NCBI RefSeq assembly: GCF_017875955.1 | Contig: NZ_JAGINK010000001.1 | Coordinates: forward strand, 2,208,001 to 2,272,000 | Length of the DNA: 64,000 nt | Origin: Pseudomonas sp. BP8 | Lineage (GTDB): Bacteria > Pseudomonadota > Gammaproteobacteria > Pseudomonadales > Pseudomonadaceae | Direction of reading: 5' to 3' | Shown here: in pieces, positions 35,924 through 44,916 of the stretch | Numbering within the stretch: position 1 is the stretch's first letter | Layout of the letters: each line of letters begins with the position of its first letter | Position numbers and translations under genes: made by a program | The notes under the pieces: model-generated | Told to the model about the DNA's origin: nothing | Database searches by the model: none | Seen by the model: the letters and a program-made list of their open reading frames with translations, nothing else

Positions 35924-36193
35924 ATGACACCTGAAGTCGCCGTTGACCTGTTCCGTGATGCGCTCTGGCTGACCGCCCTGATGGTTGCCGTACTGGTCGT
36001 GCCGAGCCTGTTGGTGGGCTTGGTGGTGGCCATGTTCCAGGCCGCCACGCAGATCAACGAACAGACCCTGAGCTTCCTTCCGCGCCTGCTGGTGATGCTG
36101 GTGACGCTGATTGTCGCCGGGCCTTGGCTGGTGACCAAGTTCATGGAGTACTTCCTCAACCTGTACAACAACATCCCGCTGCTGATCGGGTGA
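35924..36193 (+). CDS. fliQ: FliQ, flagellar export gate protein
   Basis: An 89-residue protein with two membrane helices that wraps around the FliP-FliR gate. Typical sequences are EVAVDLFRDALWLTALMVAV and GLVVAMFQAATQINEQTLSF, the latter being the most conserved part of the family. CAAGGAGAG precedes the ATG. It is 21 nt after fliP and 7 nt before fliR. Confidence 0.97.
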   Translation: MTPEVAVDLFRDALWLTALMVAVLVVPSLLVGLVVAMFQAATQINEQTLSFLPRLLVMLVTLIVAGPWLVTKFMEYFLNLYNNIPLLIG

Positions 36194-36200
36194 GAAGACC

Positions 36201-36977
36201 ATGCTGGAGCTGAGCGCTGCGCAGATCGGCACCTGGGTTGCCACCTTCATGTTGCCGCTGTTTCGGGTGACTGCGGTGCTGATGACCATGCCGATCTTCG
36301 GCACCAAGATGCTGCCGGCGCGGGTCCGCCTGTACGCGGCGGTGGCCATCACCGTGGCGATCGTGCCGGGGCTGCCACCGCTGCCCGAGTTCGAGCCGCT
36401 GAGCCTGCGCGGCCTGCTCCTGTGCGGCGAGCAGGTCATCGTCGGCGCCTTGTTCGGTTTTTCCTTGCAGCTGCTGTTCCAGGCCTTCGTGATTGCCGGG
36501 CAGATCGTCGCGGTGCAGATGGGTATGGCCTTCGCGTCCATGGTCGATCCGGCCAACGGCGTCAACGTGGCAGTGGTCAGCCAGTTCATGACCATGCTGG
36601 TAAGCATTCTGTTCCTGGTCATGAATGGTCACTTGGTGGCATTCGAGATCCTCACTGAAAGTTTCACCACCTTGCCGGTGGGCAGTGCCCTGGTGGTCAA
36701 TCACTACTGGGAGATGGTCGGGCGCATGAGCTGGGTGTTCGGTGCCGGCTTGCTGCTGATCCTGCCGGTGATCGCGGCGCTGCTGGTGGTCAACATCGCT
36801 TTTGGGGTGATGACCCGCGCTGCACCGCAGTTGAACATCTTCTCGATTGGTTTTCCGTTGACCCTGGTGTTGGGTATCTGGATGTTCTGGGTAGGCTTGG
36901 CCGATATCCATGCCCATTACCAGGAGTTGGTCACTGAAGCGCTGCAATGGCTGCGTGAACTGGCAAGGGCGCGCTGA
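36201..36977 (+). CDS. fliR: FliR, flagellar export gate protein
   Basis: FliR completes the FliP-FliQ-FliR gate. The 258-residue protein is strongly hydrophobic with about six membrane segments. Conserved parts are WVATFMLPLFRVTAVLMTMP, GEQVIVGALFGFSLQLLFQA and GQIVAVQMGMAFASMVDPAN. The start codon follows AGAAGACC. flhB begins 2 nt after the stop. Confidence 0.96.
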   Translation: MLELSAAQIGTWVATFMLPLFRVTAVLMTMPIFGTKMLPARVRLYAAVAITVAIVPGLPPLPEFEPLSLRGLLLCGEQVIVGALFGFSLQLLFQAFVIAGQIVAVQMGMAFASMVDPANGVNVAVVSQFMTMLVSILFLVMNGHLVAFEILTESFTTLPVGSALVVNHYWEMVGRMSWVFGAGLLLILPVIAALLVVNIAFGVMTRAAPQLNIFSIGFPLTLVLGIWMFWVGLADIHAHYQELVTEALQWLRELARAR

Positions 36978-36979
36978 CC

Positions 36980-38125
36980 ATGGCCGAGAGCGAAAGCGGT
37001 CAGGACAAGACAGAAGATCCCACCGACAAGCGGGTGAAGGACTCGCGCAAGAAAGGTGAAATCGCCCGTTCCAAGGAGCTCAATACCGTGGCGGTGACCC
37101 TGGGTGGGGCAGGCGGGCTGTTGGCGTTCGGCGGGCATATGGCCGAAACCCTGATGGACCTCATGCACATGAACTTCACCCTGTCGCGTGAAGTGCTGAT
37201 GGATGAGCGGACCATGAGTACCTTGCTCCTGGCCTCCGGCGAAAAGGCCTTGTGGGCGGTCCAACCGCTGTTGGTGCTGCTGTTCGTGATCTCGTTCGTG
37301 GCGCCGATCGCCTTGGGTGGGTTCATCTTTTCCGGCAGCCTGCTGCAGCCAAAATTCAGTCGGATGAATCCGTTGGCCGGGATCAAGCGGATGTTCTCGC
37401 TCAATGCCTTGACCGAGCTGATCAAGGCCATCGCCAAGTTTGTGCTGATCCTGGTGGTGGGGTTGGTGGTGCTGTCCAAGGACCGTGATGCGCTGCTGGC
37501 GATTGCCAATGAACCCTTGGAACAGGCGATCATTCACAGCATTCAGGTGGTGGGCTGGAGTGCCTTGTGGATGGCGTCGGGATTGTTGCTGATTGCGGCG
37601 GCAGACGTGCCGTTCCAGCTGTGGCAGACGCACAAGAAACTGAAGATGACCAAGCAGGAAGTGCGCGACGAGCACAAGGACTCCGACGGCAGGCCCGAGG
37701 TCAAACAGCGGATTCGTCAGTTGCAGCGGGAGATGTCCCAGCGGCGGATGATGGCGGCGATCCCCGAGGCGGACGTGATCATCACCAACCCGACTCACTA
37801 TGCGGTGGCGTTGAAGTACGACCCTGAGAAGGGTGGGGCGGCAGCGCCGCTGCTGCTGGCCAAGGGCACCGACTTCATCGCGTTGAAGATCCGCGAGATT
37901 GGTGCCGAGCACAAGGTGCAGATCCTGCAGTCGCCGGAGCTGGCGCGGGCGATCTTTTACTCGACCGAGGTTGAGCAGGAGATCCCGGCGGGCTTGTACC
38001 TGGCGGTGGCGCAGGTGCTGGCCTATGTGTTCCAGATCCGCCAGTTCCGCGCGGGCAAGGGCAAGCGGCCGGAGCCGTTGAAGGAAGATCTGCCGATCCC
38101 GCCGGATCTGCGCCGCGACAGTTGA
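36980..38125 (+). CDS. flhB: FlhB, export substrate-specificity switch
   Basis: FlhB has four membrane segments and a cytoplasmic domain that cleaves itself to change export from hook to filament proteins. The autocleavage motif NPTH is intact (residues 270-273 in DVIITNPTHYAVALKYDP). The charged N-terminus (QDKTEDPTDKRVKDSRKKGE) is typical. The basic linker and the C-terminal FlhBCC part have normal length (381 residues in total). A second, shortened FlhB-like protein is encoded on the minus strand near 59.6-59.9 kb. Confidence 0.97.
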   Translation: MAESESGQDKTEDPTDKRVKDSRKKGEIARSKELNTVAVTLGGAGGLLAFGGHMAETLMDLMHMNFTLSREVLMDERTMSTLLLASGEKALWAVQPLLVLLFVISFVAPIALGGFIFSGSLLQPKFSRMNPLAGIKRMFSLNALTELIKAIAKFVLILVVGLVVLSKDRDALLAIANEPLEQAIIHSIQVVGWSALWMASGLLLIAAADVPFQLWQTHKKLKMTKQEVRDEHKDSDGRPEVKQRIRQLQREMSQRRMMAAIPEADVIITNPTHYAVALKYDPEKGGAAAPLLLAKGTDFIALKIREIGAEHKVQILQSPELARAIFYSTEVEQEIPAGLYLAVAQVLAYVFQIRQFRAGKGKRPEPLKEDLPIPPDLRRDS

Positions 38126-38193
38126 GGTCGGGTTGTCTGGTTTAGGCTCGCGTCGCAGCCCATCGCGACCTGTCCGGCAGCCCTGCTGCTCCC

Positions 38194-38300
38194 AAGCTGG
38201 CGCGGTCTCTGTGTGAGCAACTGCCTTTCACTAAACCTCAAGCTGGCGCGGTCTCTGTGGGAGCGGCCTTGTGTCGCGAAATGAGGGCGAAGCCCTCACC
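38194..38300. repeat. Tandem 20-bp direct repeat and REP unit before flhA
   Basis: AAGCTGGCGCGGTCTCTGTG occurs at 38194-38213 and again at 38240-38259, 46 nt apart. The second copy runs into a REP unit of the GGAGCGGCCTTGTGTCGCG type ending in a GAGGGCGAAGCCCTC hairpin. A second, partial REP (GGGGCTTGCCCCGCG) lies at 38386-38400. The remainder of the 379-nt gap holds the flhA promoter. Confidence 0.85.
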
Positions 38301-38432
38301 AGCTGACTCACAGCCACATACAATCCCAATGCGGGTAATCGCCGTTGTCCCTACCGGATCAGCACGTTTTCATTGGCGCAAATTGGGGCTTGCCCCGCGA
38401 AAAGGCCGGTACTGAGAGGCCCAGGCCAAAGT

Positions 38433-38448
38433 TGGACAGCTTCTTGCA
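38433..38448 (+). promoter_or_regulatory. Possible sigma-54 promoter of flhA
   Basis: TGGACA-N5-TTGCA keeps the GG-N10-GC spacing and a perfect -12 box but departs from the -24 consensus at three positions. It lies 57 nt before the flhA start. flhA is known to be FleQ-controlled in Pseudomonas, which supports it. Confidence 0.6.
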
Positions 38449-38504
38449 AAGACAGCGCCAGTCGCCCTGACGGCGTCAAAGTTTTTGCTCGAAGAGGACT
38501 CGCG

Positions 38505-40634
38505 GTGGATCGCACTCAGTTAATCAGCAACGCCCGCAACAACCTGGCCGGCCTCGGTCGGGGCAACCTGGGTGTGCCGCTGCTGCTGCTGGTGATGTTG
38601 GCAATGATGATGTTGCCGATTCCACCATTCCTGCTCGACGTGTTCTTCACGTTCAACATCGCCCTGTCGATCGTGGTCCTGCTGGTCTGCGTCTACGCCC
38701 TGCGCCCACTCGATTTCGCCGCATTCCCGACCATCCTGCTGGTGGCGACCCTGCTGCGCCTGGCGCTCAACGTCGCCTCGACCCGGGTGGTCATGCTCCA
38801 CGGCCATGAGGGCCACCAGGCCGCGGGCAAGGTGATCCAGGCCTTCGGTGAAGTGGTGATCGGCGGTAACTATGTGGTCGGTGCGGTGGTGTTCGCCATC
38901 CTCATGATCATCAACTTCGTGGTGGTGACCAAGGGTGCCGGGCGGATCTCCGAGGTCAGCGCGCGTTTCACCCTCGACGCCATGCCCGGCAAGCAGATGG
39001 CCATCGACGCCGACCTTAATGCCGGCCTGATCGACCAGGCGCAGGCCAAGGCCCGCCGCAGCGAAGTAGCCCAGGAGGCCGAGTTCTACGGCTCGATGGA
39101 CGGTGCCAGCAAGTTTGTTCGTGGTGATGCTATCGCCGGCCTGCTGATTCTGTTCATCAACCTGATTGGCGGCATGCTGATCGGCATGCTGCAGTACGGC
39201 ATGCCATTCAGCGAGGCCGGCAAGGTCTACGCTCTGTTGACCATCGGTGACGGTTTGGTGGCGCAATTGCCGTCGTTGCTGCTGTCCACCGCCGCCGCGA
39301 TCATGGTTACCCGGGCCTCGGGCTCCGAGGACATGGGCAAGCTGATCAACCGGCAGATGTTCGACTCGCCGCGGGCCTTGGCGGTTGCGGCCGGGATCAT
39401 GATCGTCATGGGCCTGGTGCCGGGCATGCCCCACGTGGCCTTCCTCGGCCTGGGCGTGGTAGCGGCCGGCGCTGCCTACCTGGTCTGGCGCAAGCAGCAG
39501 GCAAGCAAGGTCAAGGCGCTGGCCGAAGTGCAGCGCCAGCAAGATCTGCTGCCTTCGCCGCAGCGCGCCATGGAAACCAAGGAGCTGGGCTGGGATGACG
39601 TGACTCCGATCGACATGATCGGCCTTGAGGTGGGTTACCGGCTGATTCCGCTGGTCGACCGCAACCAGGGCGGGCAGTTGCTGGCGCGGATCAAGGGGGT
39701 GCGCAAGAAGCTCTCCCAGGACCTCGGCTTCCTCATGCCGACAGTGCACATTCGCGACAATCTCGACCTGCAGCCCAGCGCCTATCGGCTGACGCTGATG
39801 GGGGTGATCCTGGCCGAGGCGGAGATCTATCCCGACCGCGAGCTGGCGATCAACCCAGGCCAGGTGTTCGGTACCCTCAACGGCATCGCCGCACGTGACC
39901 CTGCCTTCGGCCTGGAGGCGGTGTGGATCGATGTCGGTCAGCGGGCCCAGGCGCAGTCGCTGGGGTATACCGTGGTCGACGCCAGCACGGTGGTCGCGAC
40001 GCACTTGAACCAGATCCTGCAGAAGCACTGTCACGAGCTGATTGGCCACGAAGAAGTCCAGCAATTGCTCCAGGTGCTGGCCAAGGCATCGCCTAAACTT
40101 GCCGAAGAGCTGGTGCCAGGTGTCATTTCCTTGTCGGGGCTGCTCAAGGTCCTGCAGGCGTTGCTCTCCGAGCAGGTGCCGGTACGCGACATTCGCAGTA
40201 TCGCCGAGGCGATCGCCAACAACGCCGGCAAGAGTCAAGATACCGCCGCGCTGGTGGCGGCAGTGCGCGTCGGATTGTGTCGCGCCATCGTGCAAAGCAT
40301 TGTCGGCGTTGAGTCCGAGCTGCCTGTGATCACCTTGGAACCAAGGTTGGAACAGATTTTGCTCAATAGTCTGCAGAGGGCCGGGCAAGGTCAGGAAGAT
40401 GGTGTTCTCCTGGAACCGAGCATGGCCGAGAAGCTTCAACGTTCGCTGATCGAAGCGGCCCAGCGTCAGGAGATGCAGGGCCAACCCGCTATTCTTCTGG
40501 TAGCCGGGCCGATTCGCGCAATGTTGTCGCGCTTCGGTCGCCTGGCTGTACCGAATTTGCATGTTTTGGCGTATCAGGAAATACCTGACAACAAGCAAGT
40601 CACCATCGTTGCCACCGTGGGCCCCAACGGCTGA
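38505..40634 (+). CDS. flhA: FlhA, export gate protein
   Basis: FlhA forms the nonameric export ring below the gate and uses proton flow. The start is GTG, 7 nt after GAAGAGGA, giving a 709-residue product (MDRTQLISNARNNLAG) of the usual Pseudomonas length; the frame is open further upstream but through promoter sequence. About eight membrane segments cover the first ~330 residues, including the FHIPEP-type block (RLALNVASTRVVMLHGHEG, GRISEVSARFTLDAMPGKQM). The C-terminal cytoplasmic domain is complete (QVFGTLNGIAARDPAFGLEA). Confidence 0.96.
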   Translation: MDRTQLISNARNNLAGLGRGNLGVPLLLLVMLAMMMLPIPPFLLDVFFTFNIALSIVVLLVCVYALRPLDFAAFPTILLVATLLRLALNVASTRVVMLHGHEGHQAAGKVIQAFGEVVIGGNYVVGAVVFAILMIINFVVVTKGAGRISEVSARFTLDAMPGKQMAIDADLNAGLIDQAQAKARRSEVAQEAEFYGSMDGASKFVRGDAIAGLLILFINLIGGMLIGMLQYGMPFSEAGKVYALLTIGDGLVAQLPSLLLSTAAAIMVTRASGSEDMGKLINRQMFDSPRALAVAAGIMIVMGLVPGMPHVAFLGLGVVAAGAAYLVWRKQQASKVKALAEVQRQQDLLPSPQRAMETKELGWDDVTPIDMIGLEVGYRLIPLVDRNQGGQLLARIKGVRKKLSQDLGFLMPTVHIRDNLDLQPSAYRLTLMGVILAEAEIYPDRELAINPGQVFGTLNGIAARDPAFGLEAVWIDVGQRAQAQSLGYTVVDASTVVATHLNQILQKHCHELIGHEEVQQLLQVLAKASPKLAEELVPGVISLSGLLKVLQALLSEQVPVRDIRSIAEAIANNAGKSQDTAALVAAVRVGLCRAIVQSIVGVESELPVITLEPRLEQILLNSLQRAGQGQEDGVLLEPSMAEKLQRSLIEAAQRQEMQGQPAILLVAGPIRAMLSRFGRLAVPNLHVLAYQEIPDNKQVTIVATVGPNG

Positions 40635-40645
40635 GGTAGTGGGTT

Positions 40646-41956
40646 ATGCAAGTTAAGCGTTTTTTCGCCGCCGATATGCGTCAGGCCATGAAGCTGGTCC
40701 GGGATGAGCTTGGCTCCGATGCCGCCATCATCGGTAACCGGCGCATTGCCGGCGGTGTCGAGCTGACGGCCGCGCTGGACTACAAGCTGTCGGCCCTGGC
40801 CCCGCGCGTGCCCAATGTCGAGCTCGAAGACGAGCTGCGCAAGACCCACTCGCGCATCGCTACCGCCCAGGCCGAGCTGAGCAACCGCACCGATACCGAC
40901 GAAGGCAACCGGCAGTTGTTTGCCGGGCTGTCGCTGACCGCTTCCGAGCCGCTGGTCGAGGCGCATGTGGAGGTACCACCGGTGCCCGCCGCAGCTGCCC
41001 TGGCACCGGTTGATCCACGCCTGTTCGATGCCATGCGCGAAGAGCTGTCGGGCTTGCGCGAACTGCTCGAAGTGCAGCTCGGCTCGCTGGCGTGGGGCCA
41101 GTTGCAGGGCAACAAGCCGATGCAGGCCAACCTCTGGCGTCGCCTGCAGCGGGTCGGCCTGACCGGTGCGCTGGCGCGTGAACTGCTTGATCTGGTTGGC
41201 GAGGTCGATGAACCCCGGCAAGCCTGGCGGATGATCCTGGCGCACCTGGCGCGGATGATCGATGTGCCGGAAATCGAACCGATCGAGGAGGGTGGAGTGA
41301 TCGCCATGGTCGGCCCGGCCGGCATGGGCAAGACCACCACCCTGGCCAAGTTGGCGGCGCGCTACGTGCTCAAGTACGGTGCCAGCAACCTGGCCCTGGT
41401 GAGCATGGACAGCTTCCGCATTGGCGCCCAGGAGCAGCTCAAGACCCTTGGCCGGATCCTTAACGTGTCGGTGACCTACGTCGACCCGGGCGAGTCCCTG
41501 GCCCAGGCGCTGGAGCCGCTGCTGCGCAAGCGCGTGGTGCTGATCGATACCGCTGGCCTGCAGGCCAGCGACCCGGCCCTGCGCATGCAGCTCGAGACCC
41601 TGGCCGGCCGCGGCATTGCCGCGAAGAATTATCTGGTACTGGCCACCACCAGCCAGAAACAGGTGCTGACCGCGGCCTACCACAGCTACAAGCGCTGTGG
41701 CCTGGCCGGCTGCATCCTGACCAAGCTTGATGAAACGGCTTGTCTCGGCGAAGTGCTGAGCCTGGCCATCAGTCATGAACTGCCCGTGGCCTATCTCACC
41801 GATGGCCCGCGCATTCCTGACGACCTGCACCTGCCGCGCAAGCATCAGTTGGTCAGCCGGGCGGTCAGTGTGCAAATGCAGGAAGACCCCAGCGAAGAGG
41901 CGATGGCCGACATGTTCGCTGATCTCTACCACAACTCTGGCAAGCGCGCGGGTTGA
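40646..41956 (+). CDS. flhF: FlhF, SRP-type GTPase for polar flagellum placement
   Basis: FlhF recruits the first basal-body proteins to the pole. The 436-residue protein has an N-terminal B domain (QVKRFFAADMRQAMKLVRDE). The NG GTPase domain starts near 200, with the P-loop GPAGMGKTTTLAKLAA near 227. Further motifs are SMDSFRIGAQEQLKTLG, VVLIDTAGLQ and LTKLDETACLGEVLSL, all as in SRP54/FtsY GTPases. It follows flhA by 11 nt and precedes fleN, the numerical control partner. Confidence 0.97.
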   Translation: MQVKRFFAADMRQAMKLVRDELGSDAAIIGNRRIAGGVELTAALDYKLSALAPRVPNVELEDELRKTHSRIATAQAELSNRTDTDEGNRQLFAGLSLTASEPLVEAHVEVPPVPAAAALAPVDPRLFDAMREELSGLRELLEVQLGSLAWGQLQGNKPMQANLWRRLQRVGLTGALARELLDLVGEVDEPRQAWRMILAHLARMIDVPEIEPIEEGGVIAMVGPAGMGKTTTLAKLAARYVLKYGASNLALVSMDSFRIGAQEQLKTLGRILNVSVTYVDPGESLAQALEPLLRKRVVLIDTAGLQASDPALRMQLETLAGRGIAAKNYLVLATTSQKQVLTAAYHSYKRCGLAGCILTKLDETACLGEVLSLAISHELPVAYLTDGPRIPDDLHLPRKHQLVSRAVSVQMQEDPSEEAMADMFADLYHNSGKRAG

Positions 41957-42048
41957 GGATGAACGAAGTGAAAAGTACCTACATCAAGGGCTTTGAGAAC
42001 AGCCCTTCATGTGGCCTCGGTCCAAGCGAGACAAGGTAAAGAACAGAT

Positions 42049-42882
42049 ATGGGTAGCATGCATCCCGTACAAGTGATCGCCGTGACCGGTGGCAAAGGTG
42101 GCGTCGGCAAGACTAACGTTTCAGTAAACCTGTCCCTGGCGTTGGCCGAGCTGGGCCGCCGGGTCATGCTGCTGGACGCCGACCTTGGCCTGGCCAATGT
42201 CGATGTCCTGCTCGGGCTCACGCCCAAGCGCACCCTGGCCGATGTCATCGAGGGCCGCTGCGAGCTGCGCGATGTGCTGCTGCAGGGACCTGGCGGTGTG
42301 CGGATTGTCCCGGCTGCCTCCGGCACGCAGAGCATGGTGCACCTGCAGCCCGCGCAACACGCCGGGCTGATCCAGGCCTTCAGCGAAGTCGGCGACAACC
42401 TCGACGTGCTGGTGATCGACACCGCCGCCGGCATTGGTGATTCGGTGGTGAGCTTTGTCCGCGCCGCGCAGGAAGTCCTGCTGGTGGTGTGCGATGAGCC
42501 GACCTCGATCACCGACGCCTACGCACTGATCAAGCTGCTCAACCGCGACTACGGGATGAACCGCTTCCGCGTGCTGGCGAACATGGCCCAGAGCCCGCAG
42601 GAAGGGCGCAACCTGTTTGCCAAGTTGACCAAGGTCACGGATCGCTTCCTTGACGTCGCCCTACAATACGTCGGCGCCGTGCCGTACGACGAATGTGTAC
42701 GCAAGGCGGTACAGAAGCAGCGGGCGGTCTATGAAGCCTTCCCTCGGTCCAAGTGCGCGCTGGCGTTCAAGGCCATCGCGCAGAAGGTCGACAGCTGGCC
42801 GTTGCCGGCCAATCCACGCGGACACCTGGAGTTTTTCGTCGAGCGTCTGGTGCAACCCACCAGTGCGGGACCAGTGCTATGA
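42049..42882 (+). CDS. fleN: FleN (FlhG), MinD-like ATPase controlling flagellar number
   Basis: FleN limits flagella to the correct number by binding FleQ and blocking its ATPase. The 277-residue protein has the deviant Walker A KGGVGKTNVSVNLSL, LLDADLGLANVDVLLG and VIDTAAGIGDSVVSF. A C-terminal amphipathic region may bind membrane. It follows flhF after 92 nt and overlaps fliA by 4 nt (ATGA), coupling number control with sigma-28 synthesis. Confidence 0.96.
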   Translation: MGSMHPVQVIAVTGGKGGVGKTNVSVNLSLALAELGRRVMLLDADLGLANVDVLLGLTPKRTLADVIEGRCELRDVLLQGPGGVRIVPAASGTQSMVHLQPAQHAGLIQAFSEVGDNLDVLVIDTAAGIGDSVVSFVRAAQEVLLVVCDEPTSITDAYALIKLLNRDYGMNRFRVLANMAQSPQEGRNLFAKLTKVTDRFLDVALQYVGAVPYDECVRKAVQKQRAVYEAFPRSKCALAFKAIAQKVDSWPLPANPRGHLEFFVERLVQPTSAGPVL

Positions 42883-43619
42883 GTGCGAGCGGTTTCAAGA
42901 TGTACAGCAAGGCGTCCAAGGACGCCCAGTACGAGCTGGTCGAGCGTTACGCGCCGCTGGTCAAGCGCATTGCCTTCCACCTGCTCGCGCGCCTGCCGGC
43001 CAACGTCCAGGTCGAAGACCTGATCCAGGCCGGCATGATCGGCCTGCTCGAAGTGGCCAACAAGTACGACGCCAGCAAGGGCGCCAGTTTTGAAACCTAT
43101 GCCGGCATCCGCATCCGCGGGGCCATGCTCGATGAAGTCCGCAAGGGCGACTGGGCGCCGCGTTCGGTGCACCGCAATACCCGTATGGTCAGTGACGCAA
43201 TGCGCGCGGTTGAAGCAAGAAGTGGTCGCGACGCTAAAGATTACGAGGTTGCTGCCGAACTCCAACTGAGTCTCGATGATTACTACGGGATCCTGAACGA
43301 TACCCTGGGCAGCCGCCTGTTCAGTTTCGACGACCTGTTGCAGGACGGCGAGCACGAAGGGCTGCACGAGGACGGCGCCAGCGGCCAGGTCGAGCCGTCA
43401 CGCGACCTGGAAGACGAGCGCTTCCAGGCTGCGCTGACCGACGCGATCGCCAACCTGCCGGAACGCGAGCGGCTGGTGCTGGCGCTGTACTACGACGAAG
43501 AGCTGAACCTCAAGGAAATCGGTGAGGTGCTGGGGGTCAGCGAATCACGTGTCAGCCAGTTGCACAGCCAATGCGCAGCGCGTCTGCGCAGCCGTCTGGG
43601 CGAATGGCGGGCACGCTGA
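42879..43619 (+). CDS. fliA: FliA, sigma-28 factor
   Basis: FliA directs transcription of fliC and other late genes; it is held by FlgM until the hook is finished. The 246-residue product has region 2 (VEDLIQAGMIGLLEVANKYD, FETYAGIRIRGAMLDEVRKG), region 3 and region 4 (LKEIGEVLGVSESRVSQLHS). The start MSASGFKMYSKAS overlaps the fleN stop as ATGA; the much longer open frame is rejected. Its target promoters are visible upstream of fliC and fliS. Confidence 0.97.
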   Translation: MSASGFKMYSKASKDAQYELVERYAPLVKRIAFHLLARLPANVQVEDLIQAGMIGLLEVANKYDASKGASFETYAGIRIRGAMLDEVRKGDWAPRSVHRNTRMVSDAMRAVEARSGRDAKDYEVAAELQLSLDDYYGILNDTLGSRLFSFDDLLQDGEHEGLHEDGASGQVEPSRDLEDERFQAALTDAIANLPERERLVLALYYDEELNLKEIGEVLGVSESRVSQLHSQCAARLRSRLGEWRAR

Positions 43620-43667
43620 GCGCAGTTTCGATGCAGTCGTTTCACCTTGTACCGAATTGATTGAATG

Positions 43668-43690
43668 CGCGCTCGGGGCCGAGCGCGTTT
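43668..43690 (+). terminator. Possible weak terminator between fliA and cheY
   Basis: CGCGCTCGG (43668-43676) can pair with CCGAGCGCG (43679-43687), followed by only TTT. The loop is very short, so the lower eight pairs would form. It may only reduce read-through into cheY. Confidence 0.4.
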
Positions 43691-43710
43691 AAGACTGCTT
43701 GGAGGTCTAA

Positions 43711-44097
43711 TTGGACAAAAACATGAAAATCCTCATCGTTGACGACTTCTCGACGATGCGGCGGATCATCAAGAACCTGCTGCGTGATCTGGGCTTCACC
43801 AACGTCAAGGAAGCCGACGACGGCACCACTGCGTTGCCGATGCTGCACAGCGAAGCGTTCGATTTTCTGGTAACCGACTGGAACATGCCCGGCATGAGCG
43901 GCATCGACCTGCTGCGTCAGGTGCGTGCCGATGACCGCCTCAAGCACTTGCCAGTGCTGATGGTCACCGCCGAGGCCAAGCGCGAGCAGATCATTGAAGC
44001 GGCCCAGGCCGGCGTCAATGGCTACGTGGTCAAGCCTTTCACTGCCCAGGTGCTCAAAGAAAAGATCGAAAAGATCTTCGAACGCGTGAACGGCTAA
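43711..44097 (+). CDS. cheY: CheY, chemotaxis response regulator
   Basis: Phosphorylated CheY binds FliM and FliN and reverses rotation. The receiver has the acidic pair (LIVDDFST), the phosphoacceptor Asp in [12 protein letters not shown], Thr in MVTAEAKRE and Lys in VVKPFTAQ. I chose the TTG start because GGAGG lies exactly 5 nt upstream (128 residues). The in-frame ATG 12 nt later, giving MKILIVDDF, has an over-long 17-nt spacing but cannot be ruled out. It heads the cheYZAB-motCD-parCP-cheW run. Confidence 0.95.
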   Translation: MDKNMKILIVDDFSTMRRIIKNLLRDLGFTNVKEADDGTTALPMLHSEAFDFLVTDWNMPGMSGIDLLRQVRADDRLKHLPVLMVTAEAKREQIIEAAQAGVNGYVVKPFTAQVLKEKIEKIFERVNG

Positions 44098-44115
44098 GTC
44101 ACGCCAGGGGGCACC

Positions 44116-44904
44116 ATGGAGTCAAACAATACATCGCTGGGTGAGTTCGAATCGACCCTGAAAAAGCATGCCCAGGAACTGGTCGAGAGCCTTGAGCGCG
44201 GCCGTTTTGGCGAGGCTGTTCAGCTGATTCATCAGCTTAATCAGACCCGTGACCGAGGCCTGTACCAGGAAGTCGGCAAGCTCACCCGTGAGCTGCACAG
44301 TGCCATCGTCAGCTTCCAGATCGACCCGTCCATGCCGCAGGCTGAAGAAGTCTCGCAGATCACCGACGCCACCGAGCGCTTGTCCTATGTGGTCAAGCTG
44401 ACCGAGGGTGCGGCCAATCGCACCATGGACCTGGTCGAGGCGGGCACGCCCGTGCTCAATGAGCTGGCAGCTGAGGCCCAGGCGCTGAGCGCCGACTGGC
44501 AGCGTTTCATGCGCCGCGAAGTGGCTGCGCCAGAGTTTCGCGACCTGGTCAAACGGGTCGACAGCTTCCTGACACACAGCGCCGAAGGTAACCGTAAGGT
44601 TTCGGGGCACCTCAACGATATCTTGCTGGCCCAGGACTACCAAGACCTGACCGGCCAGGTGATCAAGCGCGTCACGGCGCTGGTCACCGAAGTAGAAAGC
44701 AATCTGCTCAAGCTCGTGCTGATGGCCAGTCAGGTCGACCGTTTTGCCGGTATCGAACATGACCACCAGCAGCTGCGTGCTGAAAAAGATCAAGAAAAAC
44801 ATCCGACTCGGGGTGAAGGTCCGCAGATTCATGCCGATAAGCGTGAAGACGTCGTGTCCGGTCAGGACGATGTCGACGATCTGCTGTCCAGCCTTGGTTT
44901 TTAG
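44116..44904 (+). CDS. cheZ: CheZ, CheY-P phosphatase
   Basis: CheZ removes phosphate from CheY-P. The 262-residue protein is a long helical hairpin. The active-site helix (LLAQDYQDLTGQVIKRV) carries the catalytic Gln near residue 179. The last 15 residues (SGQDDVDDLLSSLGF) are the C-terminal CheY-tethering peptide, nearly identical to that of enterobacterial CheZ. It lies 18 nt after cheY and 12 nt before cheA. Confidence 0.95.
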   Translation: MESNNTSLGEFESTLKKHAQELVESLERGRFGEAVQLIHQLNQTRDRGLYQEVGKLTRELHSAIVSFQIDPSMPQAEEVSQITDATERLSYVVKLTEGAANRTMDLVEAGTPVLNELAAEAQALSADWQRFMRREVAAPEFRDLVKRVDSFLTHSAEGNRKVSGHLNDILLAQDYQDLTGQVIKRVTALVTEVESNLLKLVLMASQVDRFAGIEHDHQQLRAEKDQEKHPTRGEGPQIHADKREDVVSGQDDVDDLLSSLGF

Positions 44905-44916
44905 GGAGCACGTTTA

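Noticed and set aside
38374..38392. TGGCGC near 38374 as a sigma-54 -24 box for flhA
   Set aside because: The GG-N10-GC spacing fails and the downstream GGGGCTTGC is part of a REP core.
38520..40598. 692-residue open frame on the minus strand
   Set aside because: It lies exactly opposite flhA and has shadow-type composition; flhA is unmistakable.
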